A DNA stretch of 40,634 bases, taken from positions 1 to 40,634 of the forward strand of contig JACZKR010000033.1 in assembly GCA_014859945.1 (NCBI GenBank), read 5' to 3'. Of this stretch, positions 8,697 through 16,943 are shown piece after piece. Both the position numbers and the translations under genes were made by a program. The stretch is from Paracoccaceae bacterium. GTDB lineage: Bacteria; Pseudomonadota; Alphaproteobacteria; Rhodobacterales; Rhodobacteraceae. Positions within the stretch are counted from its first letter, which is position 1. The number at the start of each line of letters is the position of its first letter. Below the pieces are notes generated by a model, which had not been told where the DNA came from, searched no databases, and was given only the letters and a program-made list of their open reading frames with translations.

Positions 8697-9713
8697 ATGA
8701 TCCACAAGAACTGGCTGGAACTGATCAAGCCGGCGCAACTGGTCGTCAAGGCCGGCCCCGACGCCAGCCGCTCGGCCACCGTGATTGCCGAACCGCTGGA
8801 GCGGGGCTTCGGCCTGACGCTCGGCAACGCGCTGCGCCGCGTGCTGATGTCGTCGCTGCAGGGCGCTGCGATCACCTCGGTGCAGATCGACAACGTCCTG
8901 CATGAGTTTTCTTCGGTTGCCGGCGTGCGTGAAGACGTCACCGACATCGTGCTGAACCTCAAGGGCGTTTCGCTGAAGATGGATGTCGAGGGGCCGAAGC
9001 GCCTGTCGATCTCGGCCAAGGGGCCGGGCGTCGTGACCGCTGCCGAAATTTCCGAGACCAACGGGATCGAGGTTCTGAACAAGGACCATGTGATCTGCCA
9101 CCTCGACGATGGCGCCGACGTTTACATGGAACTGACGGTCAACACCGGCAAGGGCTATGTCTCGGCCGACAAGAACCGTCCGGAAGATGCGCCCATCGGC
9201 CTGATCCCGATCGACGCGATCTATTCGCCGGTCAAGAAAGTGTCGTACGAAGTCACCCCCACCCGTGAGGGCCAGGTGCTGGATTATGACAAGCTGACGA
9301 TGAAGGTGGAAACCGACGGCTCGCTGACGCCCGAAGACGCCGTGGCCTATGCCGCGCGCATCCTGCAGGACCAGCTGGCGATCTTCGTCAACTTCGAGGA
9401 ACCCGAGTCGGCCAAGGCCGGCGAAGTGGACACCGGGCTGGAATTCAACCCGCTGCTGCTGAAGAAGGTGGACGAGCTGGAACTGTCGGTCCGTTCGGCC
9501 AACTGCCTGAAGAACGACAACATCGTCTATATCGGCGACCTGATCCAGAAAACCGAAGCCGAGATGCTGCGCACGCCGAACTTCGGCCGCAAGTCGCTGA
9601 ACGAGATCAAGGAAGTGCTTTCGGGTATGGGCCTGCACCTTGGCATGGAAGTCGAGGACTGGCCGCCGGAAAACATCGAAGATCTGGCCAAGCGCTTCGA
9701 AGACCAGTTCTGA
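8697..9713 (+). CDS. rpoA: RNA polymerase alpha subunit
   Basis: Assembly platform and activator-contact subunit of RNA polymerase, 338 aa. The N-terminal dimerisation domain contains [18 protein letters not shown] linker leads to the C-terminal DNA- and activator-binding domain near residues 255-325, with [20 protein letters not shown] and [12 protein letters not shown]. The position between rpsK and rplQ is the standard alpha-operon order. Confidence 0.99.
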   Translation: MIHKNWLELIKPAQLVVKAGPDASRSATVIAEPLERGFGLTLGNALRRVLMSSLQGAAITSVQIDNVLHEFSSVAGVREDVTDIVLNLKGVSLKMDVEGPKRLSISAKGPGVVTAAEISETNGIEVLNKDHVICHLDDGADVYMELTVNTGKGYVSADKNRPEDAPIGLIPIDAIYSPVKKVSYEVTPTREGQVLDYDKLTMKVETDGSLTPEDAVAYAARILQDQLAIFVNFEEPESAKAGEVDTGLEFNPLLLKKVDELELSVRSANCLKNDNIVYIGDLIQKTEAEMLRTPNFGRKSLNEIKEVLSGMGLHLGMEVEDWPPENIEDLAKRFEDQF

Positions 9714-9720
9714 GGAATAC

Positions 9721-9752
9721 CCCCCTTTCCCTCTTCAAAAAGGGGAAGGGGG
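9721..9752 (+). other. Stem-loop between rpoA and rplQ
   Basis: CCCCCTTTCCC at 9721-9731 pairs with GGGGAAGGGGG at 9742-9752, 11 bp with one G-U pair, around a 10-nt loop. It begins 7 nt after the rpoA stop. It has no T-tract downstream. Confidence 0.55.
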
Positions 9753-9857
9753 CAGCTGAATGCCCGCCTCGTGCGGGGAACTCTGGGCAATCCCGCCCCA
9801 ACGACGTCGGGTCAACGCAACCCGGCAACACAAAGCAAAACGCGATAGGAGACCACC

Positions 9858-10277
9858 ATGCGTCACGCCCGCGGCTATCGCCGCCTGAACCGCACCCACG
9901 AACACCGCAAGGCGCTGTTTGCCAACATGGCCGGCTCGCTGATCGAGCATGAGCAGATCAAGACGACCCTGCCGAAGGCCAAGGAACTGCGCCCGATCAT
10001 CGAAAAGCTGATCACGCTGGCCAAGCGCGGCGACCTGCACGCCCGCCGTCAGGCGGCCTCGCAGCTGAAGCAGGACATCCACGTTGCGCGCCTGTTCGAC
10101 ATCCTCGGCCCGCGCTACAAGGAACGTCAGGGTGGCTATGTCCGTATCCTGAAGGCCGGCTTCCGCTATGGCGATATGGCGCCGATGGCGATCATCGAAT
10201 TCGTCGATCGTGACCCCAGCGCCAAGGGCGCGTCAGACCATGCCCGCAGCGCCGCCGAGGAAGCTGCCGAGGATTGA
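9858..10277 (+). CDS. rplQ: 50S ribosomal protein L17
   Basis: Large-subunit protein near the exit tunnel, 139 aa. Typical start [20 protein letters not shown], then the core [25 protein letters not shown] split by short variable parts, and an acidic alanine-rich tail. It ends the alpha operon; an intrinsic terminator follows within 30 nt. AGGAGA precedes the ATG. Confidence 0.98.
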   Translation: MRHARGYRRLNRTHEHRKALFANMAGSLIEHEQIKTTLPKAKELRPIIEKLITLAKRGDLHARRQAASQLKQDIHVARLFDILGPRYKERQGGYVRILKAGFRYGDMAPMAIIEFVDRDPSAKGASDHARSAAEEAAED

Positions 10278-10305
10278 TCCCGGCCCAAATGCCACCAATC
10301 TGAAG

Positions 10306-10335
10306 GAAAGCCCGCCTCTGGCGGGCTTTCTCTTT
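10306..10335 (+). terminator. Intrinsic terminator of the ribosomal cluster
   Basis: GAAAGCCCGCC at 10306-10316 and GGCGGGCTTTC at 10320-10330 form a perfect 11-bp stem with a TCT loop, followed by TCTTT. It stands 28 nt after the rplQ stop and separates the ribosomal genes from luxR. Confidence 0.85.
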
Positions 10336-10446
10336 ACCATTCAGGCAATTATGCGGCATTTTTAAGGCAGTCCTGCTGAATCTGCATGGACTCCGTCACT
10401 GCGCAATTTAAAGTTGTCCCAGAATCGGAAGGGTGTCCAAAAAGTC

Positions 10447-11058
10447 ATGTCAGTGAAGTTCGGTCTGGATAGAGAGTTGCATCAGCTGTCGCTGTTGTCC
10501 CCCGGTGGTTACTCCATCGGGCTGCACATCCGCTTCACCTCGCCGCTTTTCATGTTCCAGACCTACGATCAGGCCTGGCTGGACCATTACACCGAGAACG
10601 GCTTTGTCTTGCGCGACCCGATGGTGGCCTGGGGCTTTTCAACCACCGGCACGATCCGGTGGAGCGACAAGTCCCTTCCCGATCCCTTCGGCCTTTTCGC
10701 CGAGGCCGCGCGCTATGGGCTGCACTACGGCGCCACCGTTGCCTGCGGCCCGATCAAGTCACGAACAATCGCCTCTTTCGGCCGTTCAGACCGGGAGTTC
10801 TCTGACAGTGAAATTGTGTCCGTCGCCGGTATCGTCGAGCGGATGCACAACATGACAGAGCCCCCCGAGGAACTGACCAAGGCACAGATCGAGGCGCTTC
10901 GCTGCATTGCCGGGGGGGACCGGATCGCGGCCGCAGCTGCCAAGCTGGGCATCTCGGAAAGTGCGCTGAAGGCGAGGATCACCTCGGCGCGAATCCGTCT
11001 GATGGCCAGAACAACGGCCGAGGCGATCCAGCGTGCGAAGGATTATCGCCTGATGTGA
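10447..11058 (+). CDS. LuxR-family quorum-sensing transcription regulator
   Basis: 203-aa regulator with an N-terminal acyl-homoserine-lactone-binding domain (about residues 5-135) and a C-terminal LuxR-type helix-turn-helix (about 143-200). Ligand-pocket residues W44, Y48, D57, P58 and W72 keep exactly the spacing of W57, Y61, D70, P71 and W85 in TraR, so signal binding is likely. In the DNA-binding domain L151 and G157 match the conserved Leu and Gly, but the usually invariant Glu is Gln (Q147). The start is uncertain: ATG 10447 is used, while a TTG at 10414 and GTG at 10453 are also in frame. The neighbouring luxI homolog, 49 nt downstream, makes this a cognate pair, comparable to GtaR/GtaI or CerR/CerI of Rhodobacter; orthology to either is not shown. 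Confidence 0.92.
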   Translation: MSVKFGLDRELHQLSLLSPGGYSIGLHIRFTSPLFMFQTYDQAWLDHYTENGFVLRDPMVAWGFSTTGTIRWSDKSLPDPFGLFAEAARYGLHYGATVACGPIKSRTIASFGRSDREFSDSEIVSVAGIVERMHNMTEPPEELTKAQIEALRCIAGGDRIAAAAAKLGISESALKARITSARIRLMARTTAEAIQRAKDYRLM

Positions 11059-11107
11059 CGTTCCCCCCCTGCAAGGTTTGACTGCCATCATACCAAGGGG
11101 GCTTACT

Positions 11108-11698
11108 ATGATGACCACGACTCTTTCGTTCGCCAATCTGCACAACCATGGCGAGTTGTTCGCCAACATGCTGCGTGCAAGGCGAGAGCTTTTCATCGTC
11201 CACAACAAATGGAACCTGCCCGAAGCGATGGGCATGGAATACGACCAGTATGATACGCCTGCCAGCCGCTGGGTTGTCGTTCATGATGAAGAGGGCCGGG
11301 TTCTGGCCGGAAACCGGCTGACGCCGACGACCACGCGCTGCGGCATCTACAGCTACATGATCCGCGACGCGCAGCGGGGGCTTCTGGATACGATCCCAGA
11401 CACGCTGCTGTATGAAGAGGCGCCTGTGGCCGAACATATCTGGGAAAGCTCGCGCCTGTTTGTCAGCCATGACGTGCCGGCCGCGATCCGCCGCCGGGTG
11501 CATGCACAGCTGATCTCGCAGCTGGGCGAAAGCGTGCGGGGGCTGGGGGCGACCCATTGCCTGACGCTTCTGGCCGCGACCTGGCCGCGGTGGGCCGACC
11601 GCGTTGGCGTGAAGATGAAGGCGATGGGCCCGGTGATGGAAATCGACGGGATCGAAAACCAGGTTGTGATGATGGATTTCTCGAACACGCTTCACTAA
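11108..11698 (+). CDS. Acyl-homoserine-lactone synthase (LuxI family)
   Basis: Makes N-acyl-homoserine lactone from S-adenosylmethionine and acyl-ACP. 196 aa, normal for the family. Catalytic and structural residues are present with near-LuxI numbering: R25/R26, F29, W35, D46, D49, R70, and the WESSR segment with E114 and R117. ATG 11108 is chosen because AAGGGGG ends 6 nt upstream; a TTG at 11078 is also in frame. The product's acyl chain length cannot be read from the sequence. The gene follows the luxR homolog on the same strand, so co-transcription or autoinduction is likely, but I see no convincing lux box in the spacer. A C7 tract upstream can pair with the ribosome-binding site. Confidence 0.95.
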   Translation: MMTTTLSFANLHNHGELFANMLRARRELFIVHNKWNLPEAMGMEYDQYDTPASRWVVVHDEEGRVLAGNRLTPTTTRCGIYSYMIRDAQRGLLDTIPDTLLYEEAPVAEHIWESSRLFVSHDVPAAIRRRVHAQLISQLGESVRGLGATHCLTLLAATWPRWADRVGVKMKAMGPVMEIDGIENQVVMMDFSNTLH

Positions 11699-11717
11699 GG
11701 CGCCGCGGCCATGGCAC

Positions 11718-11748
11718 ATCTGCGCGGGGGGCTGCTCCCCCCGCAGAT
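11718..11748 (+). other. Stem-loop between luxI and the protease gene
   Basis: ATCTGC at 11718-11723 and GGGGGG at 11726-11731 pair with CCCCCC at 11737-11742 and GCAGAT at 11743-11748, with a two-base bulge (11724-11725) and a CTGCT loop. It ends 4 nt before the ribosome-binding site of the next gene and has no T-tract. Confidence 0.55.
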
Positions 11749-11761
11749 CGCCGGAGGCCGC

Positions 11762-13141
11762 ATGTTCAGACCCGTCATCCTTGCGCTTTGTCTGGCGCTG
11801 CCGACTGTTTCGGCTGCGCAGACCGACGTTCCTGAAAGCGAAGGCCAGATCGCCCTGTCCTTTGCGCCGGTCGTCAAGGCCGCGGTGCCGGCGGTGGTCA
11901 ACATCTATGCGACGCGGGTGGTCGAGGGGCATAACCCCTTTGCCGGCGATCCGTTCTTTGAACAGTTCTTCCGCGATTTCGGGGCAACCGCGCCACAGGT
12001 GCAGAATGCGCTCGGCTCAGGTGTGATCGTGACGGGCGATGGCTATGTCGTGTCGAACTGGCATGTCGTGGGGCAGGCAACCGAGATCCGCGTGGTGCTG
12101 GCCGACCGCCGTGAATTCCCCGCCCGGCTGGTTCTGGGCGATCAGGAAAGCGATCTGGCGGTGCTGAAGCTGGAAGGCGCGTCGGACCTGCCCGTGCTGC
12201 CCTTCCGCGACTCGGATGAGCTTGAGGTGGGCGATCTGGTTCTGGCGATCGGCAACCCCTTCGGCGTGGGGCAGACGGTGTCTTCGGGCATCATCTCGGG
12301 CCTGGCGCGGTCGGCCTTTCAGGTGGGCGACGGACGCGGCTACTTCGTGCAGACCGACGCGGCCATCAACCCCGGAAATTCGGGCGGGGCGCTGGTGGAC
12401 ATGGGCGGGCGGCTGGTGGGGATCAACACCGCCATCCTGACCCGGGGCGGCGGATCGAACGGCATCGGCTTTGCCATTCCGTCGAACCTTGTCATGGCGG
12501 TGGTGAAGCAGGCGCAGGACGGCGCCCAAAGGTTTCAGCGACCCTGGGCCGGGGTCACGGCGCAGCCTGTCGATGCCGATATGGCAAATGCTCTGGGCAT
12601 GGCCATTCCGCGCGGCGTGGTGCTGACCGCGCTGCATCCCGAAAGCCCCTTCGCCAAGGCCGGCCTGCTGCCCGCCGATGTGGTTCTGGCGCTGAACGGG
12701 TATGAGACGAACAGCCCGCAAGAGATGATGTTCCGCATCAACACCATGGGCATCGGGGCGGCGGTCACCGTCACCTACCTGCACGACGGGGCTGAGACCG
12801 GGACTGAGCTGGAACTTGTGCCCGCGCCCGATGTGCCCGACCGGGAAGCCACGCCGGTTCCGGCCGGGCTTGCGCTGCAGGGCGCGGTGCTGGGGCGCAT
12901 CAACCCGGCGGTCATAGCCGAGTTCGGCCTGCCCATAGGGGCCGAGGGCGTGGTGGTGCTGGAGGCCGCGGGTATCGCCGCGCAGGTCGGCGTGCAGCCC
13001 GGCGATGTGCTGCTGGCGTTGAACGGCGTATCGGTTGCCGCGCCGGCCGATGTGCTTGCCGTTCTGGGTGAGGGCGGCCGGCGTTGGGCGCTGGATGTGA
13101 TCCGGCAGGGTCAGACGGTGCGGCTGCGCTTCCGCATCTGA
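11762..13141 (+). CDS. Periplasmic HtrA/Deg-type serine protease with two PDZ domains
   Basis: Protein-quality-control protease and chaperone of the cell envelope, 459 aa. An N-terminal signal peptide (MFRPVILALCLALPTVSA) points to export. The chymotrypsin-like domain carries the full triad: H101 in NWHVV, D131 in ESDLAVLKL and S207 in NPGNSGGALV. Two PDZ domains follow, at about residues 260-345 and 370-455. ATG 11762 is used because GGAGG lies 5 nt upstream and it gives a clean signal peptide; an earlier ATG at 11711 runs through the hairpin. The length and two PDZ domains fit DegP/DegQ-like enzymes; which subtype is not decidable. Confidence 0.93.
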   Translation: MFRPVILALCLALPTVSAAQTDVPESEGQIALSFAPVVKAAVPAVVNIYATRVVEGHNPFAGDPFFEQFFRDFGATAPQVQNALGSGVIVTGDGYVVSNWHVVGQATEIRVVLADRREFPARLVLGDQESDLAVLKLEGASDLPVLPFRDSDELEVGDLVLAIGNPFGVGQTVSSGIISGLARSAFQVGDGRGYFVQTDAAINPGNSGGALVDMGGRLVGINTAILTRGGGSNGIGFAIPSNLVMAVVKQAQDGAQRFQRPWAGVTAQPVDADMANALGMAIPRGVVLTALHPESPFAKAGLLPADVVLALNGYETNSPQEMMFRINTMGIGAAVTVTYLHDGAETGTELELVPAPDVPDREATPVPAGLALQGAVLGRINPAVIAEFGLPIGAEGVVVLEAAGIAAQVGVQPGDVLLALNGVSVAAPADVLAVLGEGGRRWALDVIRQGQTVRLRFRI

Positions 13142-13211
13142 TCCAGCGGCAATCGGTGCCATGCGGCGCAGTTTTCCGGGCCTTCCACTGGCGCAGTTCG
13201 CGCCGGGGGCT

Positions 13212-13217
13212 TAAACT
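13212..13217 (+). promoter_or_regulatory. Candidate -10 element for a leaderless rarA transcript
   Basis: TAAACT ends 6 nt before the rarA ATG, and no convincing ribosome-binding site lies in the spacer. If transcription starts the usual 6-7 nt after the -10 element, the mRNA would begin at or next to the start codon. The -35 region (TGGCGC at 13189) is weak. Confidence 0.3.
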
Positions 13218-13223
13218 TGGCGC

Positions 13224-14534
13224 ATGAGCGATCTTTTCGACACCGCGCCCTCTGCCGCGCCGCAGGCCCCGCGCCCGCTGGCCGACCGGCTGCGGCCGCG
13301 CGCGCTGTCCGAGGTGATCGGGCAGGCCCATGTGCTGGGCCCCGATGGCCCGCTGGGGGCGATGCTGGCGGCGCGGTCGCTGTCTTCGCTGATCCTCTGG
13401 GGCCCGCCGGGCGTGGGCAAGACCACCATCGCCCGGCTTCTGGCGGCGGAAACCGACCTGGCCTTTGTCCAGATCAGCGCCATCTTCACCGGCGTTCCCG
13501 ACCTGCGGAAGGTGTTCGAAACCGCGAAAATCCGCCGCCAGAACGGGCAGGGCACCCTGCTGTTCGTCGATGAGATTCACCGCTTCAACAAGGCGCAGCA
13601 GGACGGCTTTCTGCCGCATATGGAGGATGGCACGATCCTGCTGGTCGGCGCCACGACCGAGAACCCGAGTTTCGAACTGAACGCGGCGCTTCTCAGCCGC
13701 GCGCAGGTCATCGTGCTGGAGCGTCTGACGCCGGCCGATCTGGAACGGCTTGCCCAGCGGGCCGAAAAGGAACTGGGCCGCGCGCTGCCGCTGACCGGCG
13801 AGGCGCGCGAGGCGATGATCGACATGGCCGACGGCGACGGCCGGGCGCTTCTGAACCTGATCGAGCAGGTGGCCGCCTGGCGGACCGACAAGTCACTTGA
13901 CCGCGACGAGTTGGCCCGCCGTCTGATGCGCCGCGCGGCGCGCTATGACAAGTCGGGGGATGAACACTACAACCTGATCAGCGCCCTGCACAAATCGGTG
14001 CGGGGCAGCGACCCGGACGCCGCCCTTTACTGGTTCTGCCGGATGCTTGAGGGCGGGGAAGACCCCCGCTTTCTGGCCCGCCGCATCACCCGCATGTCGG
14101 TTGAGGATATCGGTCTGGCCGATCCGCAGGCGCAGGGCATCTGCCTTGAGGCCTGGAACACCTATGAGCGGCTGGGCAGCCCGGAAGGCGAACTCGCGCT
14201 GGCCAATGCCGTGGTCTATCTGGCTTTGGCGCCCAAATCGAACGCGATCTACACCGCCTACAAGGCGGCCCGGGCGGCGGCGCGCGAAACCGGCAGCCTG
14301 ATGCCGCCAAAGCATATCCTGAACGCACCGACGCGGCTGATGAAGGACATCGGCTATGGCTCGGGCTATGCCTATGACCACGACGCCGAAGACGGCTTTT
14401 CGGGTCAGGACTATTTCCCCGAGGGCATGAAGCGCCCGGTCTGGTATCTTCCGCCCGAGCGCGGGTTTGAGCGTGAGCTGAAGAAGCGCGTCGAGTATTT
14501 TGCCAAGCTGCGCCAGAAACGGCAGGGCGGATAA
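13224..14534 (+). CDS. rarA: Replication-associated recombination protein A (AAA+ ATPase)
   Basis: RarA/MgsA family ATPase acting at stalled replication forks, related to eukaryotic WRNIP1 and to clamp-loader subunits. 436 aa. Walker A GPPGVGKTT is at residues 60-68 and Walker B LLFVDEIH at 112-119. The N-terminal LADRLRPRALSEVIGQAHVLG is the usual family opening, and the C-terminal YDHDAEDGFSGQDYFPE and RPVWYLPPERGFE are typical of the tetramerisation domain. It starts with ATG after a poor ribosome-binding site. Confidence 0.95.
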   Translation: MSDLFDTAPSAAPQAPRPLADRLRPRALSEVIGQAHVLGPDGPLGAMLAARSLSSLILWGPPGVGKTTIARLLAAETDLAFVQISAIFTGVPDLRKVFETAKIRRQNGQGTLLFVDEIHRFNKAQQDGFLPHMEDGTILLVGATTENPSFELNAALLSRAQVIVLERLTPADLERLAQRAEKELGRALPLTGEAREAMIDMADGDGRALLNLIEQVAAWRTDKSLDRDELARRLMRRAARYDKSGDEHYNLISALHKSVRGSDPDAALYWFCRMLEGGEDPRFLARRITRMSVEDIGLADPQAQGICLEAWNTYERLGSPEGELALANAVVYLALAPKSNAIYTAYKAARAAARETGSLMPPKHILNAPTRLMKDIGYGSGYAYDHDAEDGFSGQDYFPEGMKRPVWYLPPERGFERELKKRVEYFAKLRQKRQGG

Positions 14535-14588
14535 GGTTTCTGGCCCGCCCGCGTTGACAATTTCGGCCCGCGTGCCCATGGAGACCGG

Positions 14589-14966
14589 ATGCTGACAAAT
14601 CTTCTTCATGTTGTCCTTGGCGGGGGCATTGGTGCCGGATTGCGCTATCTGACCAATGTCGGCGCGCTGCGGCTGTTCGGGCCGGGCTTTCCGGTTGCGA
14701 CGCTTGTCGTGAACATCCTGGGCTCGTTCCTCATGGGGCTTCTGGTCGAACTTCTGGCGCAAAGGGGCGGGCAGCGGCTGGCGCCCTTTCTGATGACCGG
14801 GGTTCTGGGCGGGTTCACCACATTCTCGGCCTTCTCGCTGGACACCATGACGCTGTGGCAGCGCGGTGAGACGGTGCTGGCGCTGGTCTATGTGGGGATG
14901 TCGGTCGTTCTGTCGCTGGCGGCGATTGCGCTGGCCATGCATCTGTTCCGGGGGGCCTTCGCATGA
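14589..14966 (+). CDS. crcB: Fluoride channel CrcB/Fluc
   Basis: Small membrane protein that lets fluoride leave the cell, 125 aa with four expected membrane helices, acting as a dual-topology dimer in characterised members. Signature residues are present: GGGIGAGLRY near the start, N42 in VVNILGSFLMG, and GVLGGFTTFSAFSLDT with the T/F/S pore motif at 77-82. No fluoride riboswitch is visible in the 54-nt upstream spacer. Its stop overlaps the start of the next gene (ATGA). Confidence 0.93.
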   Translation: MLTNLLHVVLGGGIGAGLRYLTNVGALRLFGPGFPVATLVVNILGSFLMGLLVELLAQRGGQRLAPFLMTGVLGGFTTFSAFSLDTMTLWQRGETVLALVYVGMSVVLSLAAIALAMHLFRGAFA

Positions 14967-16009
14967 GTGGCGTGAAACTGCTGACCGTGTCCGAGGATGA
15001 GGGCGAACAGCGGCTGGACAAGTGGTTCCGCCGCCGCTTTCCGCATGTGACGCAGGGGGCGGTGGAAAAGATGTGCCGCACGGGGCAGGTCCGGGTGGAC
15101 AGCGCCCGCGCCAAGGCCAGCGACCGCGTGGCGCCGGGCATGGTCGTGCGCGTACCGCCGCTTCCCGATACCGAGGCGCCCAGCCGCCCGCGCGCGGGAG
15201 GCGTCAGCGCCGCGGATGAACGGATGATCCAGAACGCCGTCCTGTGGAAGGACGAACATATCATCGTCCTGAACAAGCCCGCCGGCCTGCCCTCGCAGGG
15301 CGGATCGGGGCAGGGCGACCGGCATGTCGATGGGCTGACCGAGGCGCTGAAGTTCGGCTACAAGGACCGGCCCAAGCTGGTTCACCGGCTGGACAAGGAC
15401 ACCTCGGGCGCCCTGATGCTGGCCCGCACCGACCGCGTGGCGCGCGCCCTGTCCGAGGCGCTGCGCCACCGCGCCGCCCGCAAGATCTATTGGGCGGTGG
15501 TGGCCGGTCTGCCGCACCCCAAGAAGGGCAGCATCAAATACGGGCTGATGAAGGCGCCGGGCCATGGCCGCGGCGGTGAGGGCGAGAAGATGGTCTGCAT
15601 CCATCCCGCCAAGATGGCCGATTTCCCCGATGCCAAGCGCGCCCACACCGACTATTTCACCCTTTGGTTCCTGGGCACCCGCCTGTCGTGGATGGCGCTG
15701 GAGCCGGTGACGGGCCGCACCCACCAACTGCGCGCCCACATGGCCGAGATCGGGCATCCCATCCTGGGGGATGGCAAGTATGGCGGCTCGGCGCAGGAAA
15801 ACGCCGGTGACGGCTGGGGCGCGGCAATCGGCGGTGAATTGTCGAAGAAGTTGCATCTGCATGCCCGCAGCCTGACCATCGAACACCCGATCACCAAGGA
15901 GATCCTCACCTTCACTGCGCCGCTGCCCGAACACATGGCGCGCACCTGGAAGGCGCTGGACTGGAAGGAAGACGACGTGCCCGCCGACCCGTTCGAGGTG
16001 TTCAAGTGA
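14963..16009 (+). CDS. rluC: RluA-family 23S rRNA pseudouridine synthase (RluC-like)
   Basis: Isomerises specific uridines of 23S rRNA to pseudouridine, 348 aa. An S4 RNA-binding domain occupies about residues 15-75 (RLDKWFRRRFPHVTQGAVEK). The catalytic motif HRLDKDTSG is at 141-149 with D144 as the likely nucleophile, and TGRTHQLRAHMAEIGHPI follows. RluC is the closest label by domain order, but the RluC/RluD/RluB distinction is not certain. ATG 14963 overlaps the crcB stop, and its stop overlaps the next start. Confidence 0.88.
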   Translation: MSGVKLLTVSEDEGEQRLDKWFRRRFPHVTQGAVEKMCRTGQVRVDSARAKASDRVAPGMVVRVPPLPDTEAPSRPRAGGVSAADERMIQNAVLWKDEHIIVLNKPAGLPSQGGSGQGDRHVDGLTEALKFGYKDRPKLVHRLDKDTSGALMLARTDRVARALSEALRHRAARKIYWAVVAGLPHPKKGSIKYGLMKAPGHGRGGEGEKMVCIHPAKMADFPDAKRAHTDYFTLWFLGTRLSWMALEPVTGRTHQLRAHMAEIGHPILGDGKYGGSAQENAGDGWGAAIGGELSKKLHLHARSLTIEHPITKEILTFTAPLPEHMARTWKALDWKEDDVPADPFEVFK

Positions 16010-16713
16010 GCAGCTGGAAGCCGAAACGCTTCTGGAACACCGCAACGGCCGAGGCGACCGAGGGGGGCTACACCGTCCGGCTGGATGGCCGGCCGGTCAG
16101 AACACCCGCGAAGGCGGCTTTCCTTCTGCCCTCACTGGCGATGGCACAGGCGGCGGCAGCCGAATGGGACGCGCAACAAGGGCAGGTGCGCCCCGAGACG
16201 ATGCCGGTGACCCGCGCCGCCAATTCGGCCATCGACAAGGTCGTGCATCAGTTCGGTGCCGTGGTCGAGGTTCTGGCCGCCTATGGCGAGACCGATCTGC
16301 TGTGCTACCGGGCGACGGGCCCCGAAGCGCTGGTGGCACGGCAGGCTGCGGCCTGGGACCCGCTGCTGCGTTGGTCGGCCGAGGTTCTGGAGGCGCCGTT
16401 GGTAGCCACCGCCGGGGTCATGCACATCGCCCAGCCGCCGGCCAGCCTGTCGCGCCTGCGCGCCGAACTGACGGCGGCCACGCCCTTTGAACTGGCTGCC
16501 CTGCATGACCTGATCGCGATCACCGGCTCGCTGATTCTCGGGCTGGCGGTGGCGCGGGGGCTTATCGATTCTGCCGAAGCTTTCGGCATCAGCCGAATCG
16601 ATGAGCATTGGCAGGCCGAACTTTGGGGCGTTGACGACGAAGCCGCGGCGCTTGAGGCCACCAAGAAGGCGGCACTGGACGAAGCTGCACGCTTTTTCCT
16701 CTTGTGCCAGTAA
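16006..16713 (+). CDS. ATP12-family F1-ATPase assembly chaperone
   Basis: 235-aa homolog of mitochondrial Atp12, which protects the F1 alpha subunit before assembly of ATP synthase; this family is characteristic of alphaproteobacteria and mitochondria. Recognisable parts are KPKRFWNTATAEATEGGYTV, LDGRPVRTPAKA, AAEWDAQQG and RAANSAIDKV, and a C-terminal ARGLIDSAEAF and EHWQAELWG. The GTG start at 16006 overlaps the stop of the preceding gene (GTGA), so coupled translation is likely. A 230-nt spacer with regulatory signals follows. Confidence 0.88.
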   Translation: MSSWKPKRFWNTATAEATEGGYTVRLDGRPVRTPAKAAFLLPSLAMAQAAAAEWDAQQGQVRPETMPVTRAANSAIDKVVHQFGAVVEVLAAYGETDLLCYRATGPEALVARQAAAWDPLLRWSAEVLEAPLVATAGVMHIAQPPASLSRLRAELTAATPFELAALHDLIAITGSLILGLAVARGLIDSAEAFGISRIDEHWQAELWGVDDEAAALEATKKAALDEAARFFLLCQ

Positions 16714-16812
16714 CAATCTTTCAGTGGTCGGTGGCGGGTTTTGCGAAGCTTTCGTTCGTCCCGCCTGCCACTGTCCGATTGTTGTATGGGGCACAATCCG
16801 AAGCGGTTTTAC

Positions 16813-16842
16813 TTGACCTTGCCAGAGCCTCTGGCAGATGAT
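16813..16842 (+). promoter_or_regulatory. Candidate promoter with embedded operator for the amino-acid transporter
   Basis: TTGACC at 16813-16818 and GATGAT at 16837-16842 are 18 bp apart. The spacer is almost filled by a perfect 17-bp palindrome, TGCCAGAG-C-CTCTGGCA at 16820-16836. A dyad between -35 and -10 is a classic repressor site. It lies about 100 nt upstream of the binding-protein start; the regulator is unknown. Confidence 0.45.
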
Positions 16843-16943
16843 GGCCGACACTGGCGGATCAACGCCACCGGTATCGCACCCGCGACCCACGCGGGGCACA
16901 ATCTCCTCCACGGCAACGTGGGGGACCACAGGAAGAGGTAAGA

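Noticed and set aside
10340..10380. Possible lux box or hairpin upstream of luxR (TTCAG...CTGAA)
   Set aside because: Arms are short, interrupted and 31 nt apart; not the 18-20 bp dyad of a lux box.
14535..14588. Possible fluoride riboswitch before crcB
   Set aside because: The spacer is only 54 nt, and no riboswitch-like pseudoknot pattern is seen.
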